Shown one piece after another: positions 25,077-33,995 of a stretch of DNA of 64,000 nucleotides. The notes beneath the pieces were generated by a model. That model was not told where the DNA came from. It searched no databases and saw nothing but the letters and a program-made list of their open reading frames with translations. The translations under genes were made by a program, and so were the position numbers. The first letter of the stretch is position 1. Every line of letters begins with the position of its first letter. The DNA is from SpSt-333 sp964371615 (GTDB lineage Bacteria; Bacteroidota; Ignavibacteria; UBA10030; UBA8401), in the NCBI GenBank assembly GCA_964371615.1, contig CAYJMS010000001.1:1054001-1118000 (forward strand), given 5' to 3'.

Positions 25077-25108
25077 TTGATTTTATTCAAAAAAACTTTG
25101 TATTTTAT
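25077..25108 (+). promoter_or_regulatory. Putative promoter of the enoyl reductase gene
   Basis: TTG at 25077-25079, a 21-base spacer, and TATTTTAT at 25101-25108 fit the Bacteroidota -33/-7 pattern. The start codon is 31 bases downstream of the -7 box. Confidence 0.45.
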
Positions 25109-25138
25109 GCTTCAATCAAACAAAAAGAGGAAATTGTC

Positions 25139-25969
25139 GTGTCAGTAGATTATCGGTTCAAAAATACGGATTGGGCGTTGATTCTCGGTGCTTCCAGCGG
25201 TTTTGGGGGTGCGACTGCAATAGAACTTGCCCGCCATGGTATGAATATCTGTGGAGTGCATCTCGATCGTGCAGCGACCATACCGAATGCGGAAAAAGTT
25301 AAAGCAGAATGCGAATCGTTTGGTGTGAAAGCGCTCTTCTTTAACATCAACGCATCCGATCCGGATAAGCGCAAAGAAGTGGTCGACACGCTGGCAAAAG
25401 AGATGACGGCACCCGAATCCCGCGTCAAAGTGTTGATGCATTCGCTGGCATTCGGTTCTCTGAAACCGTTTGTTTCGAAAGATCCGAAAAATCAATTGAC
25501 ACAGGCACAAATCGAAATGACTATGGATGTCATGGCGAACGCGCTTGTCTATTGGACGCAGGCAGCCTTCAACAGCGGCATGTTGAAGAATGGCAGTCGG
25601 ATTTTTACCATGACCAGTTCCGGCGGCACGTCGCAATTTCCCGATTACGGTGCGGTCTCCGCAGCCAAAGCGGCGTCCGAATCGTATATCCGTCAGTTGA
25701 CACTGGAACTTGGTCAGTACGGAATTACCTGCAACGCGATTATGGCCGGCGTGACGGAAACCGCCGCATTGGCGAAAATTCCCGGTTCAAAGAAGATGCT
25801 GGATCTGGCGCGATCGAAAAATCCCTCCATGCGTTTGACGACACCCGATGCGGTCGCCCGTGCCATTGCGTTACTGTCACATGACGACGCTTTCTATATT
25901 TCCGGCAACACCATTGGTGTTGACGGCGGTGAGGATGTTGTCGAGTTTGTCGGCGATTCGAACGTATAA
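25139..25969 (+). CDS. SDR-family enoyl-ACP reductase (FabI/FabL-like)
   Basis: A 276-residue short-chain dehydrogenase thought to reduce trans-2-enoyl-ACP at the end of each fatty-acid cycle. The start is GTG 25139, after AAAGAGGA. The cofactor loop is GASSGFGGATAIELARHG. The catalytic pair follows the Y-x6-K spacing typical of enoyl-ACP reductases (DYGAVSAAK) rather than Y-x3-K of ordinary SDRs. The segment after it (MAGVTETAALAKIPGSKKML, then DGGEDVVEF) resembles FabL more than classic FabI. It stands alone, followed by a terminator. Another SDR role remains possible. Confidence 0.72.
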   Translation: MSVDYRFKNTDWALILGASSGFGGATAIELARHGMNICGVHLDRAATIPNAEKVKAECESFGVKALFFNINASDPDKRKEVVDTLAKEMTAPESRVKVLMHSLAFGSLKPFVSKDPKNQLTQAQIEMTMDVMANALVYWTQAAFNSGMLKNGSRIFTMTSSGGTSQFPDYGAVSAAKAASESYIRQLTLELGQYGITCNAIMAGVTETAALAKIPGSKKMLDLARSKNPSMRLTTPDAVARAIALLSHDDAFYISGNTIGVDGGEDVVEFVGDSNV

Positions 25970-25993
25970 TTGATACAACTCATATTTCGAAAA

Positions 25994-26025
25994 GAAATAC
26001 CGCCTCAACGGCGGTATTTCATTTT
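25994..26025 (+). terminator. Terminator after the enoyl reductase gene
   Basis: An 11-bp stem GAAATACCGCC (25994-26004) with GGCGGTATTTC (26010-26020) around TCAAC is followed by ATTTT. It ends at the base before ATG 26026 of arfB, leaving that gene without its own SD. Confidence 0.85.
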
Positions 26026-26454
26026 ATGGTCGATCTCCAATTAAAAAATAATGTCTCCGTTCCCGCATCTGCCGTGACGTACAAATATTCACGGAGCGGC
26101 GGAAAGGGAGGACAGCATGTGAACAAGGTCTCGACGAAAGTTGAAGCATTGGTGCATATTGCCGGGTTGATTGCACCGGAAGAGACACTGGCGAGGATAC
26201 GACGGCGGCTCTCGGGAATGCTCGACAAAGAGGGCAATCTGCGTGTCGTATCGCAGGAATCACGAAGTCAATGGCAAAACAGGAAGTCTGTTGTTGAAAA
26301 AATAACGGAAATTATCGAAACCGCATCCCGCGAAGAAAAAAAACGCAGGCCCACAGCCCCGTCGCATTCCTCTGGCTTGAAACGACTGACATCGAAAAAG
26401 AAAAGGGGAGAACACAAATCGTTGAGAAGACGTATCTCGCCGGATGAAAATTAA
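26026..26454 (+). CDS. arfB: Ribosome-rescue peptidyl-tRNA hydrolase ArfB (YaeJ)
   Basis: Frees ribosomes stalled on mRNAs without a stop codon. The 142 residues are a release-factor catalytic domain with the GGQ motif (SGGKGGQHVNKVSTKVEA, about residues 26-43), no codon-recognition domain, and a basic C-terminal tail (KRLTSKKKRGEHKSLRRR) that in ArfB enters the empty mRNA channel. The GGQ loop is complete. The stop overlaps the convergent DUF2279 gene by 4 bases. Confidence 0.94.
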   Translation: MVDLQLKNNVSVPASAVTYKYSRSGGKGGQHVNKVSTKVEALVHIAGLIAPEETLARIRRRLSGMLDKEGNLRVVSQESRSQWQNRKSVVEKITEIIETASREEKKRRPTAPSHSSGLKRLTSKKKRGEHKSLRRRISPDEN

Positions 26455-27344
26455 TTGAGCAAGATCGGTTCGAATGCGGTCGAATTGGTATTGGTTATTT
26501 TAACACCTGGCGCGGGGAAATGGAAACGGTCGATCACATTTCTGATTGTTTTGAAGAAGCCCTGTCCGACATCAAATGCACGGATATTGTAATCAAGACT
26601 GATTGCAAATTTTCGCTCCGATGGACCGGGAGAAGAGATTGGATTTCCAATCCAGATAGGTCTGCCCGAAACATTTTTCCCGCCATAACCGATCGCAAGA
26701 TTTAGATATTGAGGCCAATAGTCTTTCCATGAATCGGGAAGTGTACCATGAACATTCCACGCTAACCAATATATATGACCATCGTAATCGTCGGTTAATC
26801 GGAATGCGTTGTCCAATGGAATGATCCCTGACGGATAATAACTCCACTTGAAGGTGAAATTCTGCAGGAATGGGACACTGTGCTGTAATACTCCGTAACC
26901 AATACCCAATAGGTTCGCGGCGAGATCGACTCCGGAAAATGCATAAGTGGAGAAACCATCGCCGATCTCTATTGATACGGCATGACTGAGGGGCATTGCG
27001 ATTGCACCTATTAAAATCATATCGTCATCAAATTCTGCCCATCGCATTACTTCATAAACAGCAGTAAAATAAAAATACGATGTATAAAAATGCCCAATTT
27101 TATCAATGCCAAGACTATAATTGTTGAGAAAACCATCATTCTCGTAACGGAATGTGTGATAGTTACCTTTCCACCACCACTGATATTCTGTGTAAAGTGA
27201 TGCAGTAGAGTACGCTAACAATGAATACGTGACAATGCTTTTTTTCTCCAGTCCAAAGATTCTATTATTGCATTGCGAATCATTCTGTTCTTGTGAAAGT
27301 AACAGCTGGAAGAAAAATAATAAAACTATGACGATGTTCTTCAT
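26451..27344 (-). CDS. DUF2279 family membrane-associated protein, function unknown
   Basis: A 297-residue protein with an N-terminal signal or anchor (LLFFFQLLLSQ). The DUF2279 pattern is visible: GIDKIGHFYTSYFY, then MPLSHAVSIEIGDGFSTYAFSGVDLAANLLG, and later LNLAIGYGGKNVSG. The His and Asp residues of the family (KIGH, the D of GVD) are kept. The function is unknown. The gene is more AT-rich than its neighbours and is transcribed towards arfB with a 4-base overlap of stop codons and no terminator, so the two transcripts should be partly antisense. Confidence 0.75.
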   Translation of the reverse strand: MKNIVIVLLFFFQLLLSQEQNDSQCNNRIFGLEKKSIVTYSLLAYSTASLYTEYQWWWKGNYHTFRYENDGFLNNYSLGIDKIGHFYTSYFYFTAVYEVMRWAEFDDDMILIGAIAMPLSHAVSIEIGDGFSTYAFSGVDLAANLLGIGYGVLQHSVPFLQNFTFKWSYYPSGIIPLDNAFRLTDDYDGHIYWLAWNVHGTLPDSWKDYWPQYLNLAIGYGGKNVSGRPIWIGNPISSPGPSERKFAISLDYNIRAFDVGQGFFKTIRNVIDRFHFPAPGVKITNTNSTAFEPILLN

Positions 27345-27402
27345 AGTGGAATGTATTAAGACTCTTAAGAAAATTCAAATATCTGTCTTATAAAAGAAGA
27401 GA

Positions 27403-27410
27403 TATTTTTG
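27403..27410 (+). promoter_or_regulatory. Possible -7 box of the menG promoter
   Basis: TATTTTTG exactly matches the Bacteroidota -7 consensus TAnnTTTG and lies 16 bases before ATG 27426. No TTG is found at the expected -33 distance, so the call is weak. The mRNA leader would be very short. Confidence 0.3.
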
Positions 27411-27425
27411 TATATTGATGCCGTT

Positions 27426-28115
27426 ATGCAGAAAGAATATGTTCGTTCATTGTTTGATAGCATCGCGTACCGATACGACCTTTTAAATCATCTCTTAAGC
27501 GGCGGCATAGATCTCTACTGGAGAAGGGCAGCGATAGAAACCCTTTCTTTCCGGAAACCGAAACGTATTTTGGATGTTGCAACGGGTACAGGCGATTTTG
27601 CCCTGGCGTCGCTGAGACTCAACCCGGAAATGGTTATCGGTGTGGATATTTCTGAACCAATGCTTGAGGTCGGCAGGAAAAAGATCGCCCAACGGGGATT
27701 GGACCACCGAATTCAACTTGAGACAGGCGAAGCGGAGCGGTTGACATTTACTGACGGTGAATTTGATGCCGCTATAGTTGCTTTTGGAGCGCGGAATTTT
27801 GAGCATCTGGATAAGGGCCTGTCAGAAATGCATCGTGTGCTGAAAAAATCCGGTACAATCGTCGTATTGGAATTTTCGCGGCCGGGATCGTTCCCGTTCA
27901 AACAATTATATCTCTTCTATTTCAAATTTGTGCTGCCGCGGATCGGCCGAATGATATCCGGCAACGCCGAAGCATATCAATATCTGCCTGACACGGTCTT
28001 AAAATTCCCAGAAGGGAAGGACTTCCTCGACCGGCTTCGCCGTGCCGGATTTACTGCATTGCATGAACGGCGATTGACATTTGGAATATCCACCATTTAT
28101 ACCGGAGAAAAATAA
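27426..28115 (+). CDS. menG: Demethylmenaquinone methyltransferase MenG/UbiE
   Basis: Performs the last C-methylation of menaquinone. A 229-residue class I SAM methyltransferase: LDVATGTGDFALASL (SAM loop), GVDISEPMLEVGRKK, and FGARNFEHLDKGLSEMHRVLK. The start is ATG 27426 (MQKEYVRSLFDSIAYRYD, where UbiE proteins begin); an in-frame TTG at 27408 would lie in the likely promoter. mqnD follows after 3 bases, which favours a menaquinone over a ubiquinone role. Confidence 0.93.
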   Translation: MQKEYVRSLFDSIAYRYDLLNHLLSGGIDLYWRRAAIETLSFRKPKRILDVATGTGDFALASLRLNPEMVIGVDISEPMLEVGRKKIAQRGLDHRIQLETGEAERLTFTDGEFDAAIVAFGARNFEHLDKGLSEMHRVLKKSGTIVVLEFSRPGSFPFKQLYLFYFKFVLPRIGRMISGNAEAYQYLPDTVLKFPEGKDFLDRLRRAGFTALHERRLTFGISTIYTGEK

Positions 28116-28118
28116 ACA

Positions 28119-28955
28119 ATGACGGAAAGAGTTGTTAAAGTCGGACACAGCCCGGATCCTGACGATGCTTTTATGTTTTACGGATTGGCGAGCGAAAAAG
28201 TAAAACTCGACGGAGTGAAGATCGAACACATGCTCGAGGATATTCAATCGCTGAATGTCCGCGCAATGAACGGCGAGCTGGAAGTAACGGCCATCTCAGC
28301 ACACACCTATCCCTACGTGGCGGACAAATACTGGATCATGGTCACCGGCGCCAGCATGGGTGAGGGATACGGTCCGGTCATCGTTTCGAAAAAATATAAA
28401 TCGCTCGACGAGTTAAAAGGGAAGACCGTTGCAACACCCGGCAAACTCACGACGGCATCGTTGCTCTTTAAAATATTTACTGACGGAATTGCCAATGTGG
28501 ATATTCCATTCGACCAAATAATGGATCGTGTCGACTCCGGCGAATTCGATGCCGGGCTGCTCATTCACGAAGGACAATTAACCTATGGACAGGAAGGCTT
28601 CACCAAGATTCTCGATTTCGGAGAGTTCTGGGAAAAATATTCAGACGGTTTACCGCTCCCGCTGGGACTGGATGTGGTCCGAAAAGATCTTGGTATCGAT
28701 CTCGCCAAGAAGTTATCGTACGGTCTGAAGCAAAGCATTCATTACGGATACACACACCAAGGCGAATCCATCCCGTATGCCATGAAATGGGGACGGGGCA
28801 TCGATTATGACCTTGGAGAAAAATTTGTGAAAATGTACGTGAGTGAACTGACCATTGATATGGGCGAAAATGGAAAGCGTGCACTTGAATTGCTCTTTAA
28901 ACTCGGTGCTGAAAAGGGATTCATTCCGAATGTTCCCGGCATCGAACTCGTATAG
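28119..28955 (+). CDS. mqnD: 1,4-dihydroxy-6-naphthoate synthase (futalosine pathway)
   Basis: Cuts cyclic dehypoxanthine futalosine to 1,4-dihydroxy-6-naphthoate in the alternative menaquinone route. The 278 residues have the MqnA/MqnD periplasmic-binding-protein fold: HSPDPDDAFMFYGLAS at the start, LNVRAMNGELEVTAISAHTYP, GYGPVIVSKKY, and LLIHEGQLTY with the catalytic-type His. Paired with menG, it shows that quinone is made by the futalosine route, with the other mqn genes elsewhere. This supplies the quinone pool ahead of the oxidase cluster that follows. Confidence 0.92.
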   Translation: MTERVVKVGHSPDPDDAFMFYGLASEKVKLDGVKIEHMLEDIQSLNVRAMNGELEVTAISAHTYPYVADKYWIMVTGASMGEGYGPVIVSKKYKSLDELKGKTVATPGKLTTASLLFKIFTDGIANVDIPFDQIMDRVDSGEFDAGLLIHEGQLTYGQEGFTKILDFGEFWEKYSDGLPLPLGLDVVRKDLGIDLAKKLSYGLKQSIHYGYTHQGESIPYAMKWGRGIDYDLGEKFVKMYVSELTIDMGENGKRALELLFKLGAEKGFIPNVPGIELV

Positions 28956-29018
28956 TTCCTGCAGTTAAGAAACTCGCGGTTGATGTTGGCACATTTGCAA
29001 AAAAACCGCATTCCGGTG

Positions 29019-29051
29019 TTGTCATTGCTTCGTATTCCTGCTCTATTTTTG
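29019..29051 (+). promoter_or_regulatory. Possible promoter of the cco cluster
   Basis: TATTTTTG at 29044-29051 matches TAnnTTTG, with a TTG at 29019-29021 (22-base spacer), inside the 127-base gap before ccoI. No clear FNR-type TTGAT-N4-ATCAA site was seen. Weak evidence. Confidence 0.3.
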
Positions 29052-29082
29052 GCATTATTATTGTCGTACAATTCACCGGTAT

Positions 29083-31494
29083 ATGGAGAACTTTCGTACA
29101 ACATCCACTATTGTTACGGCGTGTTATCATTGCGGCGATACTATCCGAGGAGAGAAAGTAGAGCACGATGGGAAGGTATTCTGTTGTTCGGGATGTAAAA
29201 CGGTATATGAAATCCTGAATCAGAATAACTTGTGCCAATATTATGCCATCGATCAAAATCCCGGCGTTACACCGGTACCGGTAGAGAGCGGACGTTTCGA
29301 TTTTCTGGACGATGAAACCGTTCAAAAGCAACTCCTTCAATTCAGCGATGGAACAATCGCCTCTGTGACATTACCACTCCCGTCGATTCACTGCAGTTCC
29401 TGTATTTGGCTTCTCGAACATCTGTACCGGCTTGATGCCGGCATACGGTCATCGAAAGTCGATTTTCTCAAAAAACAGATATCTGTTTCGTTCGATCAAA
29501 CCGCAACGTCGTTGCGGAATGTCGTCGTTTTGTTGACAAGTCTTGGATACGATCCGGACCTGCGATTGGATGCTGTCAACAAGGACATAGTCAGCAACAC
29601 CACCCGGACACTCTACTATAAAATCGGTATTGCGGGATTTTGTTTCGGTAATTCCATGCTGTTCAGTTTTCCGGAATATCTCGGTGTCGATGCCAATGAA
29701 GCAGTTCTGCAGCAAATCTTTTCGTATTTGAATCTTCTGTTGGGAATCCCGGTATTCTTCTACTGCAGTTCGGAGTATTTTTCGTCGGCGGTAAAGGGAC
29801 TCCGGAAAGGGATCATCAATATTGATGTGCCGATTGCAATCGGTATCGTTCTGCTGTTCGGCCGGAGCGCCTACGAGATACTGACACAAACGGGTCCCGG
29901 TTTTATCGATTCACTGTGCGGTCTGCTGTTCTTCCTGCTGCTGGGCAGGGTCTTTCAGAGCAAGACGTACGACCGAATGAATTTTGAGAGGAATTATAAA
30001 TCGTACTTCCCGATCTCTGTTACGACCAAAAAGAACGGTATCGAGTCCACCATTCCGATTGCCAATCTCGAAAAACATCAACGGATCGTCATCCGCAATA
30101 ACGAGATCATACCGGCAGACTCAATATTATTGCGCGGAGCTGCGTCCATCGATTACAGTTTTGTCACCGGTGAAACGCATCCGGTGGAAAAAGTACTTGG
30201 CGAAATGATTTATGCGGGAGGACGGCAATTCGGAGGGATTATAGAACTCGAAGTGATGAAAGAAGTCTCGCAAAGTTATCTGACGCAGTTATGGAATAAC
30301 TTCAGAACCACAAACAAGGATGATGGGCAATGGTCCGAACTCTCCAATACGGTCAGCAAGTACTTTACGATCGTCGTATTGGGGGTCGCCGCTGTTGTGG
30401 GAGCATACTGGCTTCAATATGATGTGACTACGGCGATCAACGCTTTTACCGGAATATTGATCGTCGCGTGCCCGTGCGCGTTGGCGATATCGATCCCGTT
30501 CACACTCGGTACGACGATGCGAATCTTTGGAAGGAACGATTTCTATCTCAAGAATATATCGGTGGTAGAGCGCCTCTCAAAGATCGATACAATCATCTTT
30601 GATAAAACGGGAACTATGACGCATGCCGGACATGCCGCCGTCGATTTTGTCGGCTCGTCGCTTTCCGTGGGGGAGAGGGATGCTGTATATTCCCTGACAA
30701 AAAATTCATTGCATCCAATGAGTAAATTGATCAATGAGCGGTGCAAAGGAGAATATCTTCCTGTTGATGATTTTTCGGAGGATGTCGGAAAGGGGATCTC
30801 CGGGATCATTGCTCACATACCGGTAAAAATAGGAAATAGTGACTATGTCGGTGCATTCCGGTCAGATGGTGTCGAAACGAATGAAAGCAGGGTCTATCTG
30901 TCTGTCAACGGCGTTCATCGCGGCCATTTTGTCGTGCAGAATGTCTACCGTGACGGTTTGAAAGGAATTATCGATCGACTTTCGTCGCAGTATAGGCTTG
31001 CAGTGCTTTCCGGCGACAACGAATCGGAACGAATTCGATTACGGTCAATGTTTCCCGCAAATGCCGAATTGACTTTCAACCAAAAGCCTAATGACAAATT
31101 GGAATATGTCAAAAAACTGCAGGAGCAGGGGAAGAAAACACTTATGGTTGGCGACGGATTGAACGATGCCGGTGCGTTGCTCCAGAGCGATATTGGTATT
31201 GCGGTCACGGAGGACATTGCCCATTTTACGCCGTCGTCAGACGCGATTCTCGCAAGTGCGTCATTCACACAGCTGCCGGAATATTTGCGATTTTCACGCC
31301 TCAGCGTTAAAATCGTGATTGCCAGTTTTGTCTTTGCTTTCCTGTATAATACGGTTGGATTGTTCTTTGCCGTGCAAGGTCAACTTTCTCCGATTATTGC
31401 GGCAATTCTTATGCCGGCGAGTTCCATCACAATCGTGATCATCACGACATTGGCGACGCAAATTATAGCACGAAAAAGAGGATTGCTGTCATGA
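29083..31494 (+). CDS. ccoI: Copper-translocating P1B-type ATPase for cbb3 oxidase assembly (CcoI/FixI)
   Basis: Exports copper from the cytoplasm for the CuB site of cbb3 oxidase. An 803-residue protein: an N-terminal Cys-rich metal domain (ACYHCGDTI ... FCCSGCKTVYEIL) typical of CcoI; a heavy-metal-associated domain with CSSC (about residue 104); eight helices including the CPC ion site (VACPCALAISIPF); actuator loop VTGETHP; phosphorylated Asp in FDKTGTMT; and hinge MVGDGLNDAGAL. The first gene of the cco cluster, it overlaps ccoS by 4 bases. Confidence 0.93.
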   Translation: MENFRTTSTIVTACYHCGDTIRGEKVEHDGKVFCCSGCKTVYEILNQNNLCQYYAIDQNPGVTPVPVESGRFDFLDDETVQKQLLQFSDGTIASVTLPLPSIHCSSCIWLLEHLYRLDAGIRSSKVDFLKKQISVSFDQTATSLRNVVVLLTSLGYDPDLRLDAVNKDIVSNTTRTLYYKIGIAGFCFGNSMLFSFPEYLGVDANEAVLQQIFSYLNLLLGIPVFFYCSSEYFSSAVKGLRKGIINIDVPIAIGIVLLFGRSAYEILTQTGPGFIDSLCGLLFFLLLGRVFQSKTYDRMNFERNYKSYFPISVTTKKNGIESTIPIANLEKHQRIVIRNNEIIPADSILLRGAASIDYSFVTGETHPVEKVLGEMIYAGGRQFGGIIELEVMKEVSQSYLTQLWNNFRTTNKDDGQWSELSNTVSKYFTIVVLGVAAVVGAYWLQYDVTTAINAFTGILIVACPCALAISIPFTLGTTMRIFGRNDFYLKNISVVERLSKIDTIIFDKTGTMTHAGHAAVDFVGSSLSVGERDAVYSLTKNSLHPMSKLINERCKGEYLPVDDFSEDVGKGISGIIAHIPVKIGNSDYVGAFRSDGVETNESRVYLSVNGVHRGHFVVQNVYRDGLKGIIDRLSSQYRLAVLSGDNESERIRLRSMFPANAELTFNQKPNDKLEYVKKLQEQGKKTLMVGDGLNDAGALLQSDIGIAVTEDIAHFTPSSDAILASASFTQLPEYLRFSRLSVKIVIASFVFAFLYNTVGLFFAVQGQLSPIIAAILMPASSITIVIITTLATQIIARKRGLLS

Positions 31495-31643
31495 CAGTCA
31501 TAGTGGTGCTGATAGGATGCAGTTTTTTAATTGCCGCTGGCTTTTTGGCGGCATTCCTCTGGTCTGTCAAGACAGGTCAATACGATGATAAATACACACC
31601 GTCGATCCGGATACTGATAGACGATGAAAAAAAAATACAATAA
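31491..31643 (+). CDS. ccoS: cbb3-type oxidase assembly protein CcoS
   Basis: A 50-residue single-helix membrane protein starting at ATG 31491, which overlaps the ccoI stop (ATGA), and ending TAA 31641-31643. It starts MTVIVVLIGCSFLIAAGFLA and continues AFLWSVKTGQYDDKYTPSIR, matching the CcoS pattern of a short N-terminal helix followed by W-x-x-x-x-GQ-x-D-D. CcoS is needed to insert haem b and CuB into CcoN. It is too short for most gene finders. Its place between ccoI and ccoNO is the standard one. Confidence 0.92.
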   Translation: MTVIVVLIGCSFLIAAGFLAAFLWSVKTGQYDDKYTPSIRILIDDEKKIQ

Positions 31644-31676
31644 TACTCTTTCAATCAATTAATACACGAGGTCTCA

Positions 31677-33791
31677 ATGGAGGTCGAAAAATTCCAATAC
31701 GATAACAGGATTGTCCGTGATTTTGCTGTTGCATCGGTCGTATTTGGCGTGGTGGGATTGCTGGTGGGATTAACGATTGCGCTGCAATTGTTCCTTCCGG
31801 AAGTGAATCTTGGATTGCAGTATATGACATACGGACGAATCCGTCCGCTGCATACGAATGCGATCATTTTTGCCTTTGTCGGCAATGCCATATTCATGGG
31901 TGTGTACTATTCACTGCAACGTGTGTGCAAAGCGCGGATGTTCAGCGACATGCTCAGCCGCATCCATTTCTGGGGATGGCAGGCGATCATTCTTGCGGCG
32001 GCCATTACCTTGCCGTTGGGATTGACGACAAGCAAAGAATATGCCGAACTGGAATGGCCGATTGATATTGCCATTACGCTTATTTGGGTGGTCTTTGCAA
32101 TCAATGTGTTCGGAACGATCGTCAAGCGTCGTGAAAAACATATGTATGTCGCAATCTGGTTTTATATTGCGACCATCGTTACCGTCGCAGTGCTGCACAT
32201 CGTGAATTCTTTTGAGATTCCGGTAACATTATTTAAAAGTTATTCCTTATACGCAGGTGTGCAGGATGCTCTTGTGCAATGGTGGTACGGTCACAACGCC
32301 GTCGCATTTTTCCTCACCACGCCGTATCTGGGATTGATGTATTACTTCCTTCCCAAAGCGGCAAACAGGCCGGTCTACTCGTATCGTCTATCGATCGTTC
32401 ATTTTTGGTCGCTTATTTTTATTTATATCTGGGCCGGACCGCATCACCTTTTATATACCGCATTACCGGATTGGGCGCAATCGCTCGGCACCGTATTTTC
32501 CATCATGTTAATCGCACCGTCGTGGGGCGGTATGATCAACGGATTATTGACGTTGCGCGGCGCCTGGGACAAGGTGCGGGAAGAACCGGTCTTAAAATTC
32601 ATGGTGGTTGCCGTAACGGCATACGGCATGGCGACGTTTGAAGGCCCGATGTTATCGCTCAAAAATCTCAATGCTCTGGCACATTATACCGACTGGATCG
32701 TCTCCCATGTACATGTCGGTGCTCTCGGCTGGAATGGTTTTTTAACATTCGGAATATTGTACTGGATCATTCCGAAAATGTACCGAACGGACCTCTATTC
32801 AAAAAAACTCGCGGGTTGGCATTTCTGGCTCGGTACGTTGGGTATCGTCTTTTACGCCTCATCGATGTATGTGGCCGGATTAACCCAATCGCTGATGTGG
32901 AAGCAATTCACCCCGATGGGTATGCTCCAGTATCCCAATTTTCTTGAAACCACGTTGCAGATTATTCCTTTGCATTTCATCCGATCGATTGGCGGTACAT
33001 TGTTCCTGACCGGTGTACTGTTGATGGTGTATAATCTTATTAAAACGGCACGACAGGGAACGTTTTTGGCTAACGAAGATGCCGAAGCGCCGCCGCTGCT
33101 GAAAAATGCGGCCGACGAGAACGAAACACGTCATCGTTGGCTTGAACGTAAACCGATACAATTTGCGATATTGGCGACCGTTGCAATTCTTATCGGCGGC
33201 GCCATCGAAATGATTCCCACGTTTCTCATTAAGTCCAATATTCCGACGATTGAGAGTGTGAAACCGTACACTCCATTGGAATTGCAGGGAAGGGACCTCT
33301 ACATTCGGGAAGGATGCAATACATGCCATTCGCAAATGATCCGGCCGTTCCGGTCTGAAACAGAACGATATGGTGAATACTCTAAAGCGGGAGAATTCGT
33401 CTACGATCATCCTTTTCTTTGGGGGTCGCGACGAACCGGTCCGGATCTTCACCGCGTCGGCGGAAAATATCCGAATCTATGGCACTATTTGCACATGGAT
33501 AATCCCCGATCGATGTCCCCCGGATCCATCATGCCGCCGTATCCCTGGTTGTTGACGCAGGATCTGGACACCACCACCACCATGGCGAAGATCATGGCAA
33601 TGCAGACACTCGGCGTGCCGTATCCCAAGGGATATGAATTGACCGCCAATGAGTTGCTCGTTCGACAGGCCGAGGAAATCGCGTTGGATCTTCAAAACAA
33701 TAAAGTGCCGGCCGAACCGAATAAAGAGATTATTGCGTTAATAGCATACCTCCAGCGGCTCGGTACGGACATTAAAGTAACTCAGAAATAG
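31677..33791 (+). CDS. ccoNO: cbb3-type cytochrome c oxidase, fused subunits I and II (CcoN-CcoO)
   Basis: The catalytic core of the high-affinity terminal oxidase, in the inner membrane. 704 residues. About 1-465 is CcoN with its haem/CuB histidines (IRPLHTNAIIF, WWYGHNAVAFF, IWAGPHHLLYT, IVSHVHVGALGWNG, LHFIRSIGG). A linker and helix (about 495-515) lead to CcoO with one haem c site C547-NTC-H551 (EGCNTCHSQMIRPF) and the SPGSIMPPYPWL segment with its axial Met. The two subunits are separate in proteobacteria; fusion is common in Bacteroidota. GAGGTCTC precedes the ATG. Confidence 0.95.
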   Translation: MEVEKFQYDNRIVRDFAVASVVFGVVGLLVGLTIALQLFLPEVNLGLQYMTYGRIRPLHTNAIIFAFVGNAIFMGVYYSLQRVCKARMFSDMLSRIHFWGWQAIILAAAITLPLGLTTSKEYAELEWPIDIAITLIWVVFAINVFGTIVKRREKHMYVAIWFYIATIVTVAVLHIVNSFEIPVTLFKSYSLYAGVQDALVQWWYGHNAVAFFLTTPYLGLMYYFLPKAANRPVYSYRLSIVHFWSLIFIYIWAGPHHLLYTALPDWAQSLGTVFSIMLIAPSWGGMINGLLTLRGAWDKVREEPVLKFMVVAVTAYGMATFEGPMLSLKNLNALAHYTDWIVSHVHVGALGWNGFLTFGILYWIIPKMYRTDLYSKKLAGWHFWLGTLGIVFYASSMYVAGLTQSLMWKQFTPMGMLQYPNFLETTLQIIPLHFIRSIGGTLFLTGVLLMVYNLIKTARQGTFLANEDAEAPPLLKNAADENETRHRWLERKPIQFAILATVAILIGGAIEMIPTFLIKSNIPTIESVKPYTPLELQGRDLYIREGCNTCHSQMIRPFRSETERYGEYSKAGEFVYDHPFLWGSRRTGPDLHRVGGKYPNLWHYLHMDNPRSMSPGSIMPPYPWLLTQDLDTTTTMAKIMAMQTLGVPYPKGYELTANELLVRQAEEIALDLQNNKVPAEPNKEIIALIAYLQRLGTDIKVTQK

Positions 33792-33800
33792 GAGACCGGT

Positions 33801-33995
33801 ATGATATCGAAAGTATTAAGTTCTATAGACGGCATTTCGGCATATCCAGTTGTCTCCCTGGCAATCTTCATTCCGTTCTTTATTATCGTTACGGTATGGA
33901 TCTTCAGGTTGGATAAAAATTATTTAAAACATATGAGTGAACTTCCGCTCGATGCATCTTCGGATGAAAAGGAAGAGAGGACTGAACGCACATGA
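33801..33995 (+). CDS. ccoQ: cbb3 oxidase small subunit CcoQ-like
   Basis: A 64-residue protein with one transmembrane helix (VVSLAIFIPFFIIVTVWIF) and a charged C-terminus, in the fixed place between ccoNO and ccoP. CcoQ helps keep the complex stable. The sequence of this subunit is poorly conserved, so the call rests on size, topology and position. AGGAGA gives the SD, and the stop overlaps ccoP by 4 bases. Confidence 0.82.
   Translation: MISKVLSSIDGISAYPVVSLAIFIPFFIIVTVWIFRLDKNYLKHMSELPLDASSDEKEERTERT

Noticed and set aside
32880..33452. Antisense 190-codon frame opposite ccoNO
   Set aside because: It overlaps conserved oxidase sequence including the haem c site, and has no motif.
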